The notes under the pieces were generated by a model, which ran no database searches, was not told where the DNA came from, and saw nothing but the letters and a program-made list of their open reading frames with translations. From Massilia sp. (GTDB taxonomy: Bacteria; Pseudomonadota; Gammaproteobacteria; Burkholderiales; Burkholderiaceae_D), in the NCBI GenBank assembly GCA_003520365.1, contig DOUW01000457.1, forward strand, positions 1 to 5,336: 5,336 nucleotides of DNA. Direction: 5' to 3'. The translations under genes and the position numbers were made by a program. Below are positions 1 through 5,336 of the stretch, piece after piece; the first letter of the stretch is position 1; each line of letters opens with the position of its first letter.

Positions 1-69
1 GGCGCGGCGCGCCCGGGCACGGCGGCAACCCAGCCGGCCCGGCCGGCCACCCAGAAGGAGGGCGCGTAA
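1..69 (+). CDS. mreC: Rod shape-determining protein MreC, C-terminal end (partial)
   Basis: Frame 1 is open from the window edge to a TAA at 67-69 and encodes 22 residues rich in Ala, Pro, Gly and Thr, ending in QKEGA. Such a low-complexity periplasmic tail is typical of betaproteobacterial MreC, which scaffolds the elongasome by binding PBP2 and MreD. The visible part contains no domain, so the identification rests on position: the frame ends directly before mreD in an mreD-mrdA-rodA cluster, where mreC is almost always the upstream gene. The last codons also contain the Shine-Dalgarno sequence of mreD, which suggests coupled translation. The 5' part and start lie outside the window. Confidence 0.75.
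   Translation, partial: GAARPGTAATQPARPATQKEGA
55..61 (+). promoter_or_regulatory. Ribosome binding site of mreD
   Basis: AAGGAGG lies 8 nt before the mreD ATG at 70, inside the last codons of mreC. It is a near-perfect anti-Shine-Dalgarno match, and its place makes translational coupling of mreC and mreD likely. It fixes the mreD start. Confidence 0.85.
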
Positions 70-588
70 ATGCCCGCAAACCGTCCCCATTACATCCTGC
101 TGCCGGTCAGCCCGCTGTTCATCGCCTTCAGCCTGACCTGCGCCTTCATGCTGAATCTGCTGCCCTGGGGCCGCTGGATCGGCGCGCCGGACTTCGTCGC
201 GCTGGTGCTGGTGTTCTGGGGCATCCACCAGCCGCGCCGGGTCGGCATCGGCGTCGCTTTCTGCATGGGCCTGTTGATGGACGTGCACGACGCCACCCTG
301 CTGGGCGAGAACGCGCTGGCCTATACGCTGCTGTCCTATGTCGCGATCATGATCCACCGCCGCGTGCTGTGGTTCCCGGTGCTGACCCAGGCCATGCACG
401 TGTTCCCGCTGCTGCTGCTGGCCCAGGCGATCCAGGTGCTGGTGCACGTGTTCGCCACCGGCCGCTTTGCCGGCTGGCTGTATTTCGTCGAAAGCGCGGT
501 CGCCGTCGTCCTGTGGCCGCTGATCAGCTGGCTGCTGCTGGCGCCGCAGCGTCGCGCCGTCGACCGCGACCATACCCGCCCGATCTGA
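70..588 (+). CDS. mreD: Rod shape-determining membrane protein MreD
   Basis: This 172-residue, very hydrophobic protein is close to the usual MreD length of about 160-170 residues. MreD is an inner-membrane elongasome component that works with MreC, RodA and PBP2 to keep rod shape; no enzymatic activity is known. Hydrophobic segments can be seen at about residues 11-33, 41-53, 58-73, 82-96, 101-128 and 135-158, giving five or six membrane helices. The family-typical GLLMD (67-71) followed by LLGENALAY (77-85) lies between helices, and the C-terminus is short, basic and polar. The ATG directly follows the mreC stop (TAAATG) and is preceded by a strong Shine-Dalgarno. mrdA follows after 25 nt. 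Family assignment comes from hydropathy, the GLLMD motif and gene order. Confidence 0.93.
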   Translation: MPANRPHYILLPVSPLFIAFSLTCAFMLNLLPWGRWIGAPDFVALVLVFWGIHQPRRVGIGVAFCMGLLMDVHDATLLGENALAYTLLSYVAIMIHRRVLWFPVLTQAMHVFPLLLLAQAIQVLVHVFATGRFAGWLYFVESAVAVVLWPLISWLLLAPQRRAVDRDHTRPI

Positions 589-590
589 TT

Positions 591-606
591 GTTCGAAAGA
601 CCGAAC
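591..606 (+). promoter_or_regulatory. Small hairpin at the mrdA translation start region
   Basis: GTTCG (591-595) and CGAAC (602-606) can pair around the 6-nt loop AAAGAC. The stem ends 7 nt before the mrdA ATG, where a Shine-Dalgarno would normally lie, and no good Shine-Dalgarno is present. The closest purine run is GAAAGA (595-600), partly in the loop. The pairing is seen directly; any effect on translation is inference. Confidence 0.3.
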
Positions 607-613
607 GCAGTAA

Positions 614-2611
614 ATGACTGAAATTAAAGATAGCGACCGCGAGATCCACCAGTTCCGCCTGCGCATGACCGCGCTCGCGGTGCTGGTGTTCGTCTGCTTC
701 GGCATCCTGGTGGCCCGCTTCGTCTGGCTGCAGGTGGTCCAGCACGACAAATACCATGCGCAGGCCGAGGACAACCGCATCGCGCTGGTGCCGATCGTGC
801 CGAACCGCGGCCTGATCGTCGACCGCAACGGCGTCGTCCTGGCGCAGAACTTCTCGGCCTATACGCTCGAGATCACGCCCTCGAAGCTGCAGGCGAACCT
901 GGACTCGGTGATCGACGAGCTGGCCAAGCTGGTGACGATCGAGCCGCGCGACCGCAAGCGCTTCAAGCGCCTGATGGAAGAGTCGCGCAGTTTCGCCAGC
1001 GTGCCGCTGCGCACCCGCCTGACCGACGACGAGGTGGCCCGCTTCACCGCCCAGCGCTTCCGCTTTCCCGGCGTCGAAGTGCAGGCGCGCCTGTTCCGCC
1101 AGTATCCGCTGGGCGAGGTCGCCTCGCACGTGATCGGCTACATCGGCCGCATCAATGCGCGCGAAGCCGCGGCCATCGAGGACAGCGACGACGCCGCCAA
1201 CTACAACGGCACCGACCACATCGGCAAGGAAGGCCTGGAAAAGAAGTACGAGCGCTACCTGCACGGCACCACCGGCTACGAGGAGGTCGAGCGCTCGGCC
1301 GGCGGGCGCGCGATCCGCACGCTGTCGCGCCGCCCGCCGGTCCCGGGCAGCAACCTGATCCTGTCGATCGACATCGAGCTGCAGAAGATCGTCGAGGAAG
1401 CCTTCGGCGACCGGCGCGGCGCCTTCGTCGCGATCGAACCGTCCACCGGCGACGTGCTGGCCTACGTCTCGCGCCCGGGCTTCGACCCCAACCTGTTCGT
1501 CGACGGCATCGATACCCAGAGCTGGAACGAGCTGAACACCTCGCTCGACCGGCCGCTGATGAACCGTCCGCTGTCGGGCACCTATCCGCCCGGCTCGACC
1601 TTCAAGCCCTTCATGTCGCTGGCGGCGCTCGAGATGGGCTTCCGCCGGCCCGAGCAGGGCATCCGCGACCCCGGCTTCTACATGCTGGGCGGGCACCGCT
1701 TCAACGACGACAAGCCGGGCGGCCACGGCTACGTCGACATGTACAAGTCGATCGTCGAGTCCTGCGACACTTATTATTACCAGCTCGGCAACGAGATGGG
1801 GATCGACAACATCTCGCGCTTCATGGGCCAGTTCGGCTTCGGCTCGCCGACGGGGATCGACCTCGAGCACGAGAAATCCGGCGTGCTGCCCTCGAAGGAG
1901 TGGAAGGCCAACCGCTTCAAGCGCAACCGCGCGGCCCAGAAGTGGGTCGGCGGCGACACCATCTCGATCAGTATCGGCCAGGGCTTCAACAACTACACCA
2001 TCATCCAGCTGGCGCACGCGGTGGCCAACCTGGCCAACGACGGCGTGGTAATGAAGCCGCACCTGGTCAAGCTGATCGAGGACGGCGCCACGCGCGAGCG
2101 CACCCTGACCGTGCCGAAGGAAAGCCGGCGCATTCCGCTCAAGCAGGAAAACATCGACTTCATCAAGCGCGCGATGGTCGGCGTGACCCAGGAAACCTAT
2201 GGCACGGGTTATCGCGTGTTCGGCAATGCCGGCTATATCTCGGCAGGCAAGACCGGCACCGCCCAGGTGATCGGCCTGAAAGGCCAGAAGTACAACGCCA
2301 ACGCGATCGACGAACGCCACCGCGACAACGCGCTGTACACCGCGTTCGCGCCGGCCGACAAGCCGCGCATCGCGATCGCCCTGATCGTCGAGAACGTGGG
2401 CTTCGGCGCCGCGCACGCCGCGCCGATCGCGCGCAAGGCGCTCGACTACTACCTGCTCGGCAAGCGCCCGCCGCCGCCGAAGCCGGAAGCCGGCGCCGCG
2501 GCCGCGAAGAAAACCGCCGCCACCGTTCCGGCCGGCCCCCGGCCGTCCGGAAACGGCGCTGTCGCTTCCCCGGTCATCGCCGCCACGCCGCCCGCCACCA
2601 CCAAGGAGTAA
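614..2611 (+). CDS. mrdA: Penicillin-binding protein 2 (peptidoglycan D,D-transpeptidase MrdA)
   Basis: PBP2 cross-links peptidoglycan during elongation, is the target of mecillinam-type beta-lactams, and activates its partner RodA. The 665-residue protein has a short cytoplasmic N-terminus, one membrane anchor (about 18-37), a pedestal/dimerisation domain with NRGLIVDRNG (64-73) and the GKEGLE-type signature before residue 240, then the transpeptidase domain (about 270-615). The catalytic motifs are complete: S328-T-F-K331 (nucleophile Ser328), S383-C-D385 (the SxD form usual in PBP2) and K546-T-G-T549. D352, D365/D366, H371 and C384 may form a zinc site. A Pro/Ala-rich tail (617-665) extends past the domain, which explains the length compared with E. 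coli (633). An in-frame TAA directly precedes the ATG, so this is the first possible start. rodA follows after 4 nt. Confidence 0.97.
   Translation: MTEIKDSDREIHQFRLRMTALAVLVFVCFGILVARFVWLQVVQHDKYHAQAEDNRIALVPIVPNRGLIVDRNGVVLAQNFSAYTLEITPSKLQANLDSVIDELAKLVTIEPRDRKRFKRLMEESRSFASVPLRTRLTDDEVARFTAQRFRFPGVEVQARLFRQYPLGEVASHVIGYIGRINAREAAAIEDSDDAANYNGTDHIGKEGLEKKYERYLHGTTGYEEVERSAGGRAIRTLSRRPPVPGSNLILSIDIELQKIVEEAFGDRRGAFVAIEPSTGDVLAYVSRPGFDPNLFVDGIDTQSWNELNTSLDRPLMNRPLSGTYPPGSTFKPFMSLAALEMGFRRPEQGIRDPGFYMLGGHRFNDDKPGGHGYVDMYKSIVESCDTYYYQLGNEMGIDNISRFMGQFGFGSPTGIDLEHEKSGVLPSKEWKANRFKRNRAAQKWVGGDTISISIGQGFNNYTIIQLAHAVANLANDGVVMKPHLVKLIEDGATRERTLTVPKESRRIPLKQENIDFIKRAMVGVTQETYGTGYRVFGNAGYISAGKTGTAQVIGLKGQKYNANAIDERHRDNALYTAFAPADKPRIAIALIVENVGFGAAHAAPIARKALDYYLLGKRPPPPKPEAGAAAAKKTAATVPAGPRPSGNGAVASPVIAATPPATTKE
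2603..2608 (+). promoter_or_regulatory. Ribosome binding site of rodA
   Basis: AAGGAG lies 7 nt before the rodA ATG at 2616 and overlaps the last two mrdA sense codons. Ribosomes finishing mrdA would end on this site, so PBP2 and RodA production is probably coupled, fitting their one-to-one complex. It fixes the rodA start. Confidence 0.85.
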
Positions 2612-2615
2612 GCAG

Positions 2616-3731
2616 ATGGCCTATTATCCGGAGCGGCGCTCGCTCAGCCGCCGCCTGAAGCCGTATTTCACCGTGTTCGACTGGCCGCTGGCGATGGTCC
2701 TGTTCATGCTGCTCACGACCAGCATGATTACCATGTCCTCGGCCGGCCACGAGTTCCCGGGCCGGGTGGAGGCGCAGATGCGCAACTTCATCCTCGCCTT
2801 CGGCATCATGTGGATGGCCGCCCTGGTGCCGCCGCAGACGCTGATGCGCCTCGCCGTGCCGGTCTATACCTTCGGCGTGACCCTGCTCATCGCGGTGGCG
2901 ATGTTCGGCATCATCAAGAAGGGCGCGCGGCGCTGGCTGCACGTGGGGGTCGACATCCAGCCCTCCGAGATCATGAAGATCGCGACACCGCTGATGATCG
3001 CCTGGTACTTCCAGCAGCGCGGCAGGGTGGGGGAATGGAAAAGCTACATTGTCGCGGCCATCCTGCTGATCATTCCGTTCACGCTGATCGCCAAGCAGCC
3101 CGACCTCGGCACGGCCTTGCTGGTGGGCGCCTCGGGCTTCTACGTGATCTTCCTGGCCGGCCTGTCGTGGCGGGTGCTGATCGCCCTGGCCGTTGCCGGC
3201 GCGGCCTGCCTGCCGGTGGCCTGGTCGATGTTGCACGATTACCAGCGCGAACGGGTGATGACGCTGATCGATCCGACCTCCGATCCGCTGGGCAAGGGAT
3301 TCCACATCATCCAGTCCGTGATCGCGATCGGCTCGGGCGGCCTGACCGGCAAGGGCTACCACCAGGGCACCCAGGTCCAGCTCGAATTCGTGCCGGAACA
3401 GACCACCGACTTCGTGTTTTCGGTCTATTCCGAAGAATTTGGGCTTGTCGGAAACCTATTTCTTTTGGTAATTTACCTGCTGCTGATCGGCCGCGGCATG
3501 ATGATTGCGGCCAATGCCCCGAATATGTTCTCCCGGCTGCTGGCCGGTTCGATCACGATGATCTTCTTTACTTATGCCTTTGTTAACATGGGCATGGTGA
3601 GTGGGATCCTCCCCGTGGTCGGAGTTCCGTTGCCTTTCATGAGCTACGGCGGAACTGCGTTCATTACGCTCGGGCTCGGCGCTGGTATATTGATGAGCAT
3701 TCAAAGGCACCGCAAGCTGGTGCAGACCTAA
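2616..3731 (+). CDS. rodA: RodA, SEDS-family peptidoglycan glycosyltransferase
   Basis: RodA is an inner-membrane SEDS protein that polymerises lipid II into glycan strands for side-wall synthesis, in complex with PBP2. The 371 residues match the family length (E. coli 370), and the protein is a polytopic membrane protein with about ten hydrophobic segments, the first near residues 23-42. Diagnostic motifs are PSEIMK with E118, KQPDLGT with D163, the glycine-rich loop GSGGLTGKGY before the large periplasmic region, and VPEQTTDF with D265, the equivalent of the catalytic Asp of the family (D262 in E. coli). FMSYGG (S343-Y344-G345-G346) lies near the C-terminus. The start follows a strong Shine-Dalgarno. 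Codon use is less GC-biased from about 3411 onward (see findings). rlpA follows after 15 nt. Confidence 0.97.
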   Translation: MAYYPERRSLSRRLKPYFTVFDWPLAMVLFMLLTTSMITMSSAGHEFPGRVEAQMRNFILAFGIMWMAALVPPQTLMRLAVPVYTFGVTLLIAVAMFGIIKKGARRWLHVGVDIQPSEIMKIATPLMIAWYFQQRGRVGEWKSYIVAAILLIIPFTLIAKQPDLGTALLVGASGFYVIFLAGLSWRVLIALAVAGAACLPVAWSMLHDYQRERVMTLIDPTSDPLGKGFHIIQSVIAIGSGGLTGKGYHQGTQVQLEFVPEQTTDFVFSVYSEEFGLVGNLFLLVIYLLLIGRGMMIAANAPNMFSRLLAGSITMIFFTYAFVNMGMVSGILPVVGVPLPFMSYGGTAFITLGLGAGILMSIQRHRKLVQT

Positions 3732-3737
3732 AGGAGG
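3731..3737 (+). promoter_or_regulatory. Ribosome binding site of rlpA
   Basis: AAGGAGG begins on the last base of the rodA stop codon and ends 9 nt before the rlpA ATG at 3747. It is strong, fixes the start, and shows that rlpA continues the rodA transcription unit. Confidence 0.85.
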
Positions 3738-3746
3738 AAGCTGCGC

Positions 3747-4757
3747 ATGACCGCTTCGAGAACTCTCCCAGTGGTCATCGCGTTGGCAGCGTTGATGACC
3801 GGCTGCGGGACGACAGGCGATAACAAGACCCTGATCCCGCTGCCGTGGAAACACAAAGTCACCGGCAAACATCCCCCGCTGTCGCCCAAGCTGCCGCCGG
3901 CCAACTCCGGCCGCGGCGGCTATTACAAGGACGACGGTCCCGGCACCGATATCCCGGAAGGGCTGGAATTCACGCCCGACGCCGTGGTCAGGGCCGAACC
4001 TTACGCCAAGTGGGCGAACCGTCCGTATTCCGTCTTCGGCCAGACCTATACCCCGATCCTGCACGAGGAACCTTTCGTGCAGCGTGGCGTGGCCAGCTGG
4101 TACGGCGTGAAATTCCATGGCCAGAAGACCTCCTCGGGCGAACCCTACGACATGTACAAGATGACGGCGGCGCATCCGACGCTGCCGATCCCGTCGTATG
4201 CCCGCATCACCAGCGTCGAGAGCGGCAAGTCGGTCGTGGTGCGCATCAACGACCGCGGCCCCTTCCACGCCAGCCGCATCGTCGACGTCTCCTATACCGC
4301 CGCCCTGAAACTGGGCCTGCTGGGCAAGGGCAGCCACGAGGTCGCGCTCGAACGCCTGTTCCCGGGCGACGAAGTGCGCCTCGCCGCCGAGCGCCGCGCC
4401 GCCACCTCGCAGGCGCAATCGGTCGAGGCGCCGCCGGAAATCGCCGCGCTGATGCTGGAAGACCGCGTGCGGACCGACAGCGCCGCCGTGGCCCAGGCGC
4501 TGCCGGCGGCCGAGGCGCAAGCGGCAGGCAAGCAGTTCTATGTGCAGCTGGGATCCTACAGCCGGGCCGAGAAGGCGCAGGAGATGAGTCGGAAACTGGC
4601 GGACGCCGGCCTGGCGGTCGGCACCATCGAGGTCGTGCCGAGCGGGCAGGTGAATCGCCTGTATGGCGGGCCGTTCGAGACGCGCGCGGCGGCGCAGGAA
4701 GCGGCCAGGGGATTGCCGTCGGGCTTGGGGATCAAGCCGATTGTCGTCAGGCGTTAA
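3747..4757 (+). CDS. rlpA: RlpA, septal-ring lytic transglycosylase lipoprotein with SPOR domain
   Basis: RlpA-family lipoproteins sit in the outer membrane and, where tested (Pseudomonas aeruginosa), cleave glycan strands lacking stem peptides. The 336-residue protein begins with a lipoprotein signal peptide; the lipobox ends T18-G19-C20, and Gly at +2 argues against inner-membrane retention. A Pro/Tyr-rich linker (about 21-110) includes NRPYSVFGQTYTP. The double-psi beta-barrel runs from GVASWYG (114-120) to about residue 205. It contains E132 (SSGEPYD), H143 (TAAH) and D169 (NDRGPF); their spacing of 11 and 26 residues equals that of the residues recalled as important in P. aeruginosa RlpA (E120, H131, D157), so activity is expected. 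After an Ala-rich linker, a SPOR domain (about 263-335) begins with FYVQLGSY; it should bind denuded glycan and target division sites. Last gene of the cluster. Confidence 0.95.
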   Translation: MTASRTLPVVIALAALMTGCGTTGDNKTLIPLPWKHKVTGKHPPLSPKLPPANSGRGGYYKDDGPGTDIPEGLEFTPDAVVRAEPYAKWANRPYSVFGQTYTPILHEEPFVQRGVASWYGVKFHGQKTSSGEPYDMYKMTAAHPTLPIPSYARITSVESGKSVVVRINDRGPFHASRIVDVSYTAALKLGLLGKGSHEVALERLFPGDEVRLAAERRAATSQAQSVEAPPEIAALMLEDRVRTDSAAVAQALPAAEAQAAGKQFYVQLGSYSRAEKAQEMSRKLADAGLAVGTIEVVPSGQVNRLYGGPFETRAAAQEAARGLPSGLGIKPIVVRR

Positions 4758-4764
4758 GTTGTTC

Positions 4765-4788
4765 GCCGCCGGGTGGTTTTGAGGCGGC
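4765..4788 (+). terminator. Weak hairpin just after rlpA, doubtful terminator
   Basis: GCCGCC (4765-4770) can pair with GGCGGC (4783-4788) around a 12-nt loop, starting 8 nt after the rlpA stop. There is no following T run, the loop is large, and in a GC-rich genome 6-bp GC stems are common by chance. It may help end transcription, but it is not a classical intrinsic terminator. Confidence 0.2.
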
Positions 4789-4813
4789 CTTGATGGTGTT
4801 CATCCGTACGACA

Positions 4814-4878
4814 GCGTGGGTTCAAGAACCCACCCTGCAAGAGCGGGTTCTTCGTAGGGTGGGTTCTTGAACCCACGC
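4814..4878. repeat. Nested palindrome resembling a REP doublet (REPIN-like)
   Basis: A perfect 23-bp inverted repeat has arms 4814-4836 and 4856-4878 around a 19-nt spacer. Each arm is itself a palindrome, GTGGGTTC-NN-GAACCCAC (4816-4833 and 4859-4876), so each can fold alone or both can form one long hairpin. The spacer holds a degenerate half copy, GCGGGTTC (4843-4850), and can extend the stem (4839-4843 with 4848-4852, loop 4844-4847). The element lies between the convergent ends of rlpA and the SPOR gene, the usual place for repetitive extragenic palindromes moved by RAYT (IS200-like) transposases. No transposase is in the window. It may also act as a bidirectional transcription or mRNA-decay barrier, but there is no T tract. 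The structure is certain; the REP assignment is inference. Confidence 0.8.
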
Positions 4879-4879
4879 G

Positions 4880-4894
4880 GTATGGTGCCCATAC
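4880..4894. other. Small perfect hairpin next to the REP-like element
   Basis: GTATGG (4880-4885) and CCATAC (4889-4894) pair perfectly around the 3-nt loop TGC, one base after the larger palindrome and 30 nt beyond the 3' end of the - strand SPOR gene. Transcripts of that gene would meet this hairpin first. There is no T run, so a terminator role is only possible. It might be chance. Confidence 0.3.
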
Positions 4895-4924
4895 GCACCG
4901 CCAGCGCCGCGCGCCAGCCCCGGA

Positions 4925-5336
4925 TCACTTGCAAACGTGCAGCACCGCCGCCGGAAACCCCCGCCCGGCCTCGACGATCCGCGTGCGCGTCGGCGCATCG
5001 ATGTCGCGGAAGCGGTAGGCAAAGCGATTCGTCTGCGGGCCGCGCGGCAGGATGCGCACGCCCTGCACGCCCTGTTTCGCCAGTTCCGCCGCCAGCGTAC
5101 GGGCGCCGGCCTCGGTCTTGAACACGCCCAGCGATACCGCCCAGCGCAGCGGCGAATCCCCCTGCATGATGAAGAAGTTGGTCACGCCGCGCTCGCGCAG
5201 CTCGGCCACGCGGCGGTCGGCGCCTTCCTTGCCGCCTTGCGGAGGCAGGTAGACCAGGTGGCTGGTCACTTCCTGGAAGGGGATGGCGAGGCGGGTCTGG
5301 CGCGCGCCGAGCGCGATGCGGGCCAGGCGCGTCTCG
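4925..5336 (-). CDS. SPOR domain-containing protein, C-terminal part (5' end outside window)
   Basis: The - strand frame is open from the right edge to a TGA at 4925-4927, giving 136 visible residues. From about residue 25 of the visible part, the sequence fits the beta-alpha-beta-beta-alpha-beta SPOR fold: LVYLPPQ strand, helix EGADRRVAELRERGV, strand NFFIMQ, strand RWAVSLGVF, helix TEAGARTLAAELAKQG, strand GVRILPR. SPOR domains bind peptidoglycan strands stripped of stem peptides and often act at the division site. About 35 residues follow the domain and end in HVCK. A GTG at 5267-5269 could be taken as a start, but the frame stays open upstream (TRLAIPFQE and further), so the gene very probably starts beyond the window. 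Membrane or signal sequences cannot be judged. It converges on rlpA. In related Burkholderiales such a gene often follows birA-coaX; this is memory, not visible here. Confidence 0.82.
   Translation of the reverse strand, partial: ETRLARIALGARQTRLAIPFQEVTSHLVYLPPQGGKEGADRRVAELRERGVTNFFIMQGDSPLRWAVSLGVFKTEAGARTLAAELAKQGVQGVRILPRGPQTNRFAYRFRDIDAPTRTRIVEAGRGFPAAVLHVCK

Noticed and set aside
524..2416. A 630-codon open frame on the - strand opposite mreD end and mrdA.
   Set aside because: Its codons are in exact register with mrdA, so stops need sense TTA, CTA or TCA codons, which are very rare in this GC-rich gene. The product is a low-complexity string rich in Arg, Asp, Ala, Val and His with no recognisable domain.
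1900..2658. A 252-codon + strand frame inside mrdA.
   Set aside because: It is an out-of-frame, Arg/Gly/Pro/His-rich shadow of mrdA and does not resemble any protein I know.
2574..3362. A 262-codon - strand open frame over rodA.
   Set aside because: It overlaps well-supported RodA coding sequence, and its composition (His, Asp, Gln, Arg rich) is that of an antisense shadow of a membrane protein gene.
3456..4520. A 354-codon - strand open frame opposite rodA end and rlpA.
   Set aside because: It is also in register with rodA and rlpA and ends exactly at the rare sense CTA codon at 3456-3458. It overlaps two clear genes and has no domain.
3845..4870. A 341-codon + strand frame overlapping rlpA.
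   Set aside because: It is an out-of-frame reading of rlpA with an Arg/Gly/Ala-rich product, whereas the rlpA frame shows a signal peptide, catalytic residues and SPOR domain.
4814..4878. CRISPR repeats or an integron attC site at the palindrome.
   Set aside because: There are only two inverted units with no direct-repeat/spacer pattern, and I see no attC core sites or cas or integrase genes.
4822..5121. Short frames on both strands across the intergenic palindrome.
   Set aside because: They run through the inverted repeat and the SPOR gene, have no Shine-Dalgarno, and the repeat makes similar peptides on both strands by symmetry.

Overview
The window is a strongly GC-rich (mostly G/C in third codon positions) chromosomal segment carrying the cell-elongation (rod-shape) cluster of a Gram-negative bacterium. 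The order mreC-mreD-mrdA-rodA-rlpA, the lipoprotein RlpA with its long N-terminal insert, and the overall protein sequences fit a betaproteobacterium of the Burkholderiales. An Oxalobacteraceae member such as Massilia or Duganella is my best guess. This is recognition from memory, not a search result.

Layout: positions 1-69 are the last 22 codons and stop of mreC, and mreD (70-588) starts at the very next base. After a 25-nt gap comes mrdA, encoding PBP2 (614-2611). rodA (2616-3731) follows after 4 nt and rlpA (3747-4757) after 15 nt. All five run on the + strand with tiny gaps and no visible internal promoter or terminator, so they are most likely one transcription unit whose promoter lies upstream of the window. 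mreD, rodA and rlpA each have a strong Shine-Dalgarno sequence; mrdA has none and instead has a small hairpin at that place. The 167-nt gap after rlpA (4758-4924) holds a striking REP-doublet-like palindrome. A convergent gene on the - strand, with a C-terminal SPOR domain, then runs off the right edge (4925-5336, 5' end missing).

How the genes work together: MreC and MreD are membrane/periplasmic scaffold parts of the elongasome. RodA (SEDS glycosyltransferase) polymerises lipid II into glycan strands. PBP2 cross-links those strands and activates RodA. RlpA is an outer-membrane lipoprotein of the septal-ring lytic transglycosylase family that cleaves glycans lacking stem peptides, which its SPOR domain binds. 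All key catalytic motifs are present in PBP2, RodA and RlpA, so these genes look intact.

The genes are conserved housekeeping genes and I see no new multi-gene system. The points most worth a second look are the nested palindrome at 4814-4878, a likely zinc-binding cluster in PBP2, a patch of atypical codon use in the 3' part of rodA, the Shine-Dalgarno-less mrdA start, and two SPOR-domain genes facing each other across the palindrome.
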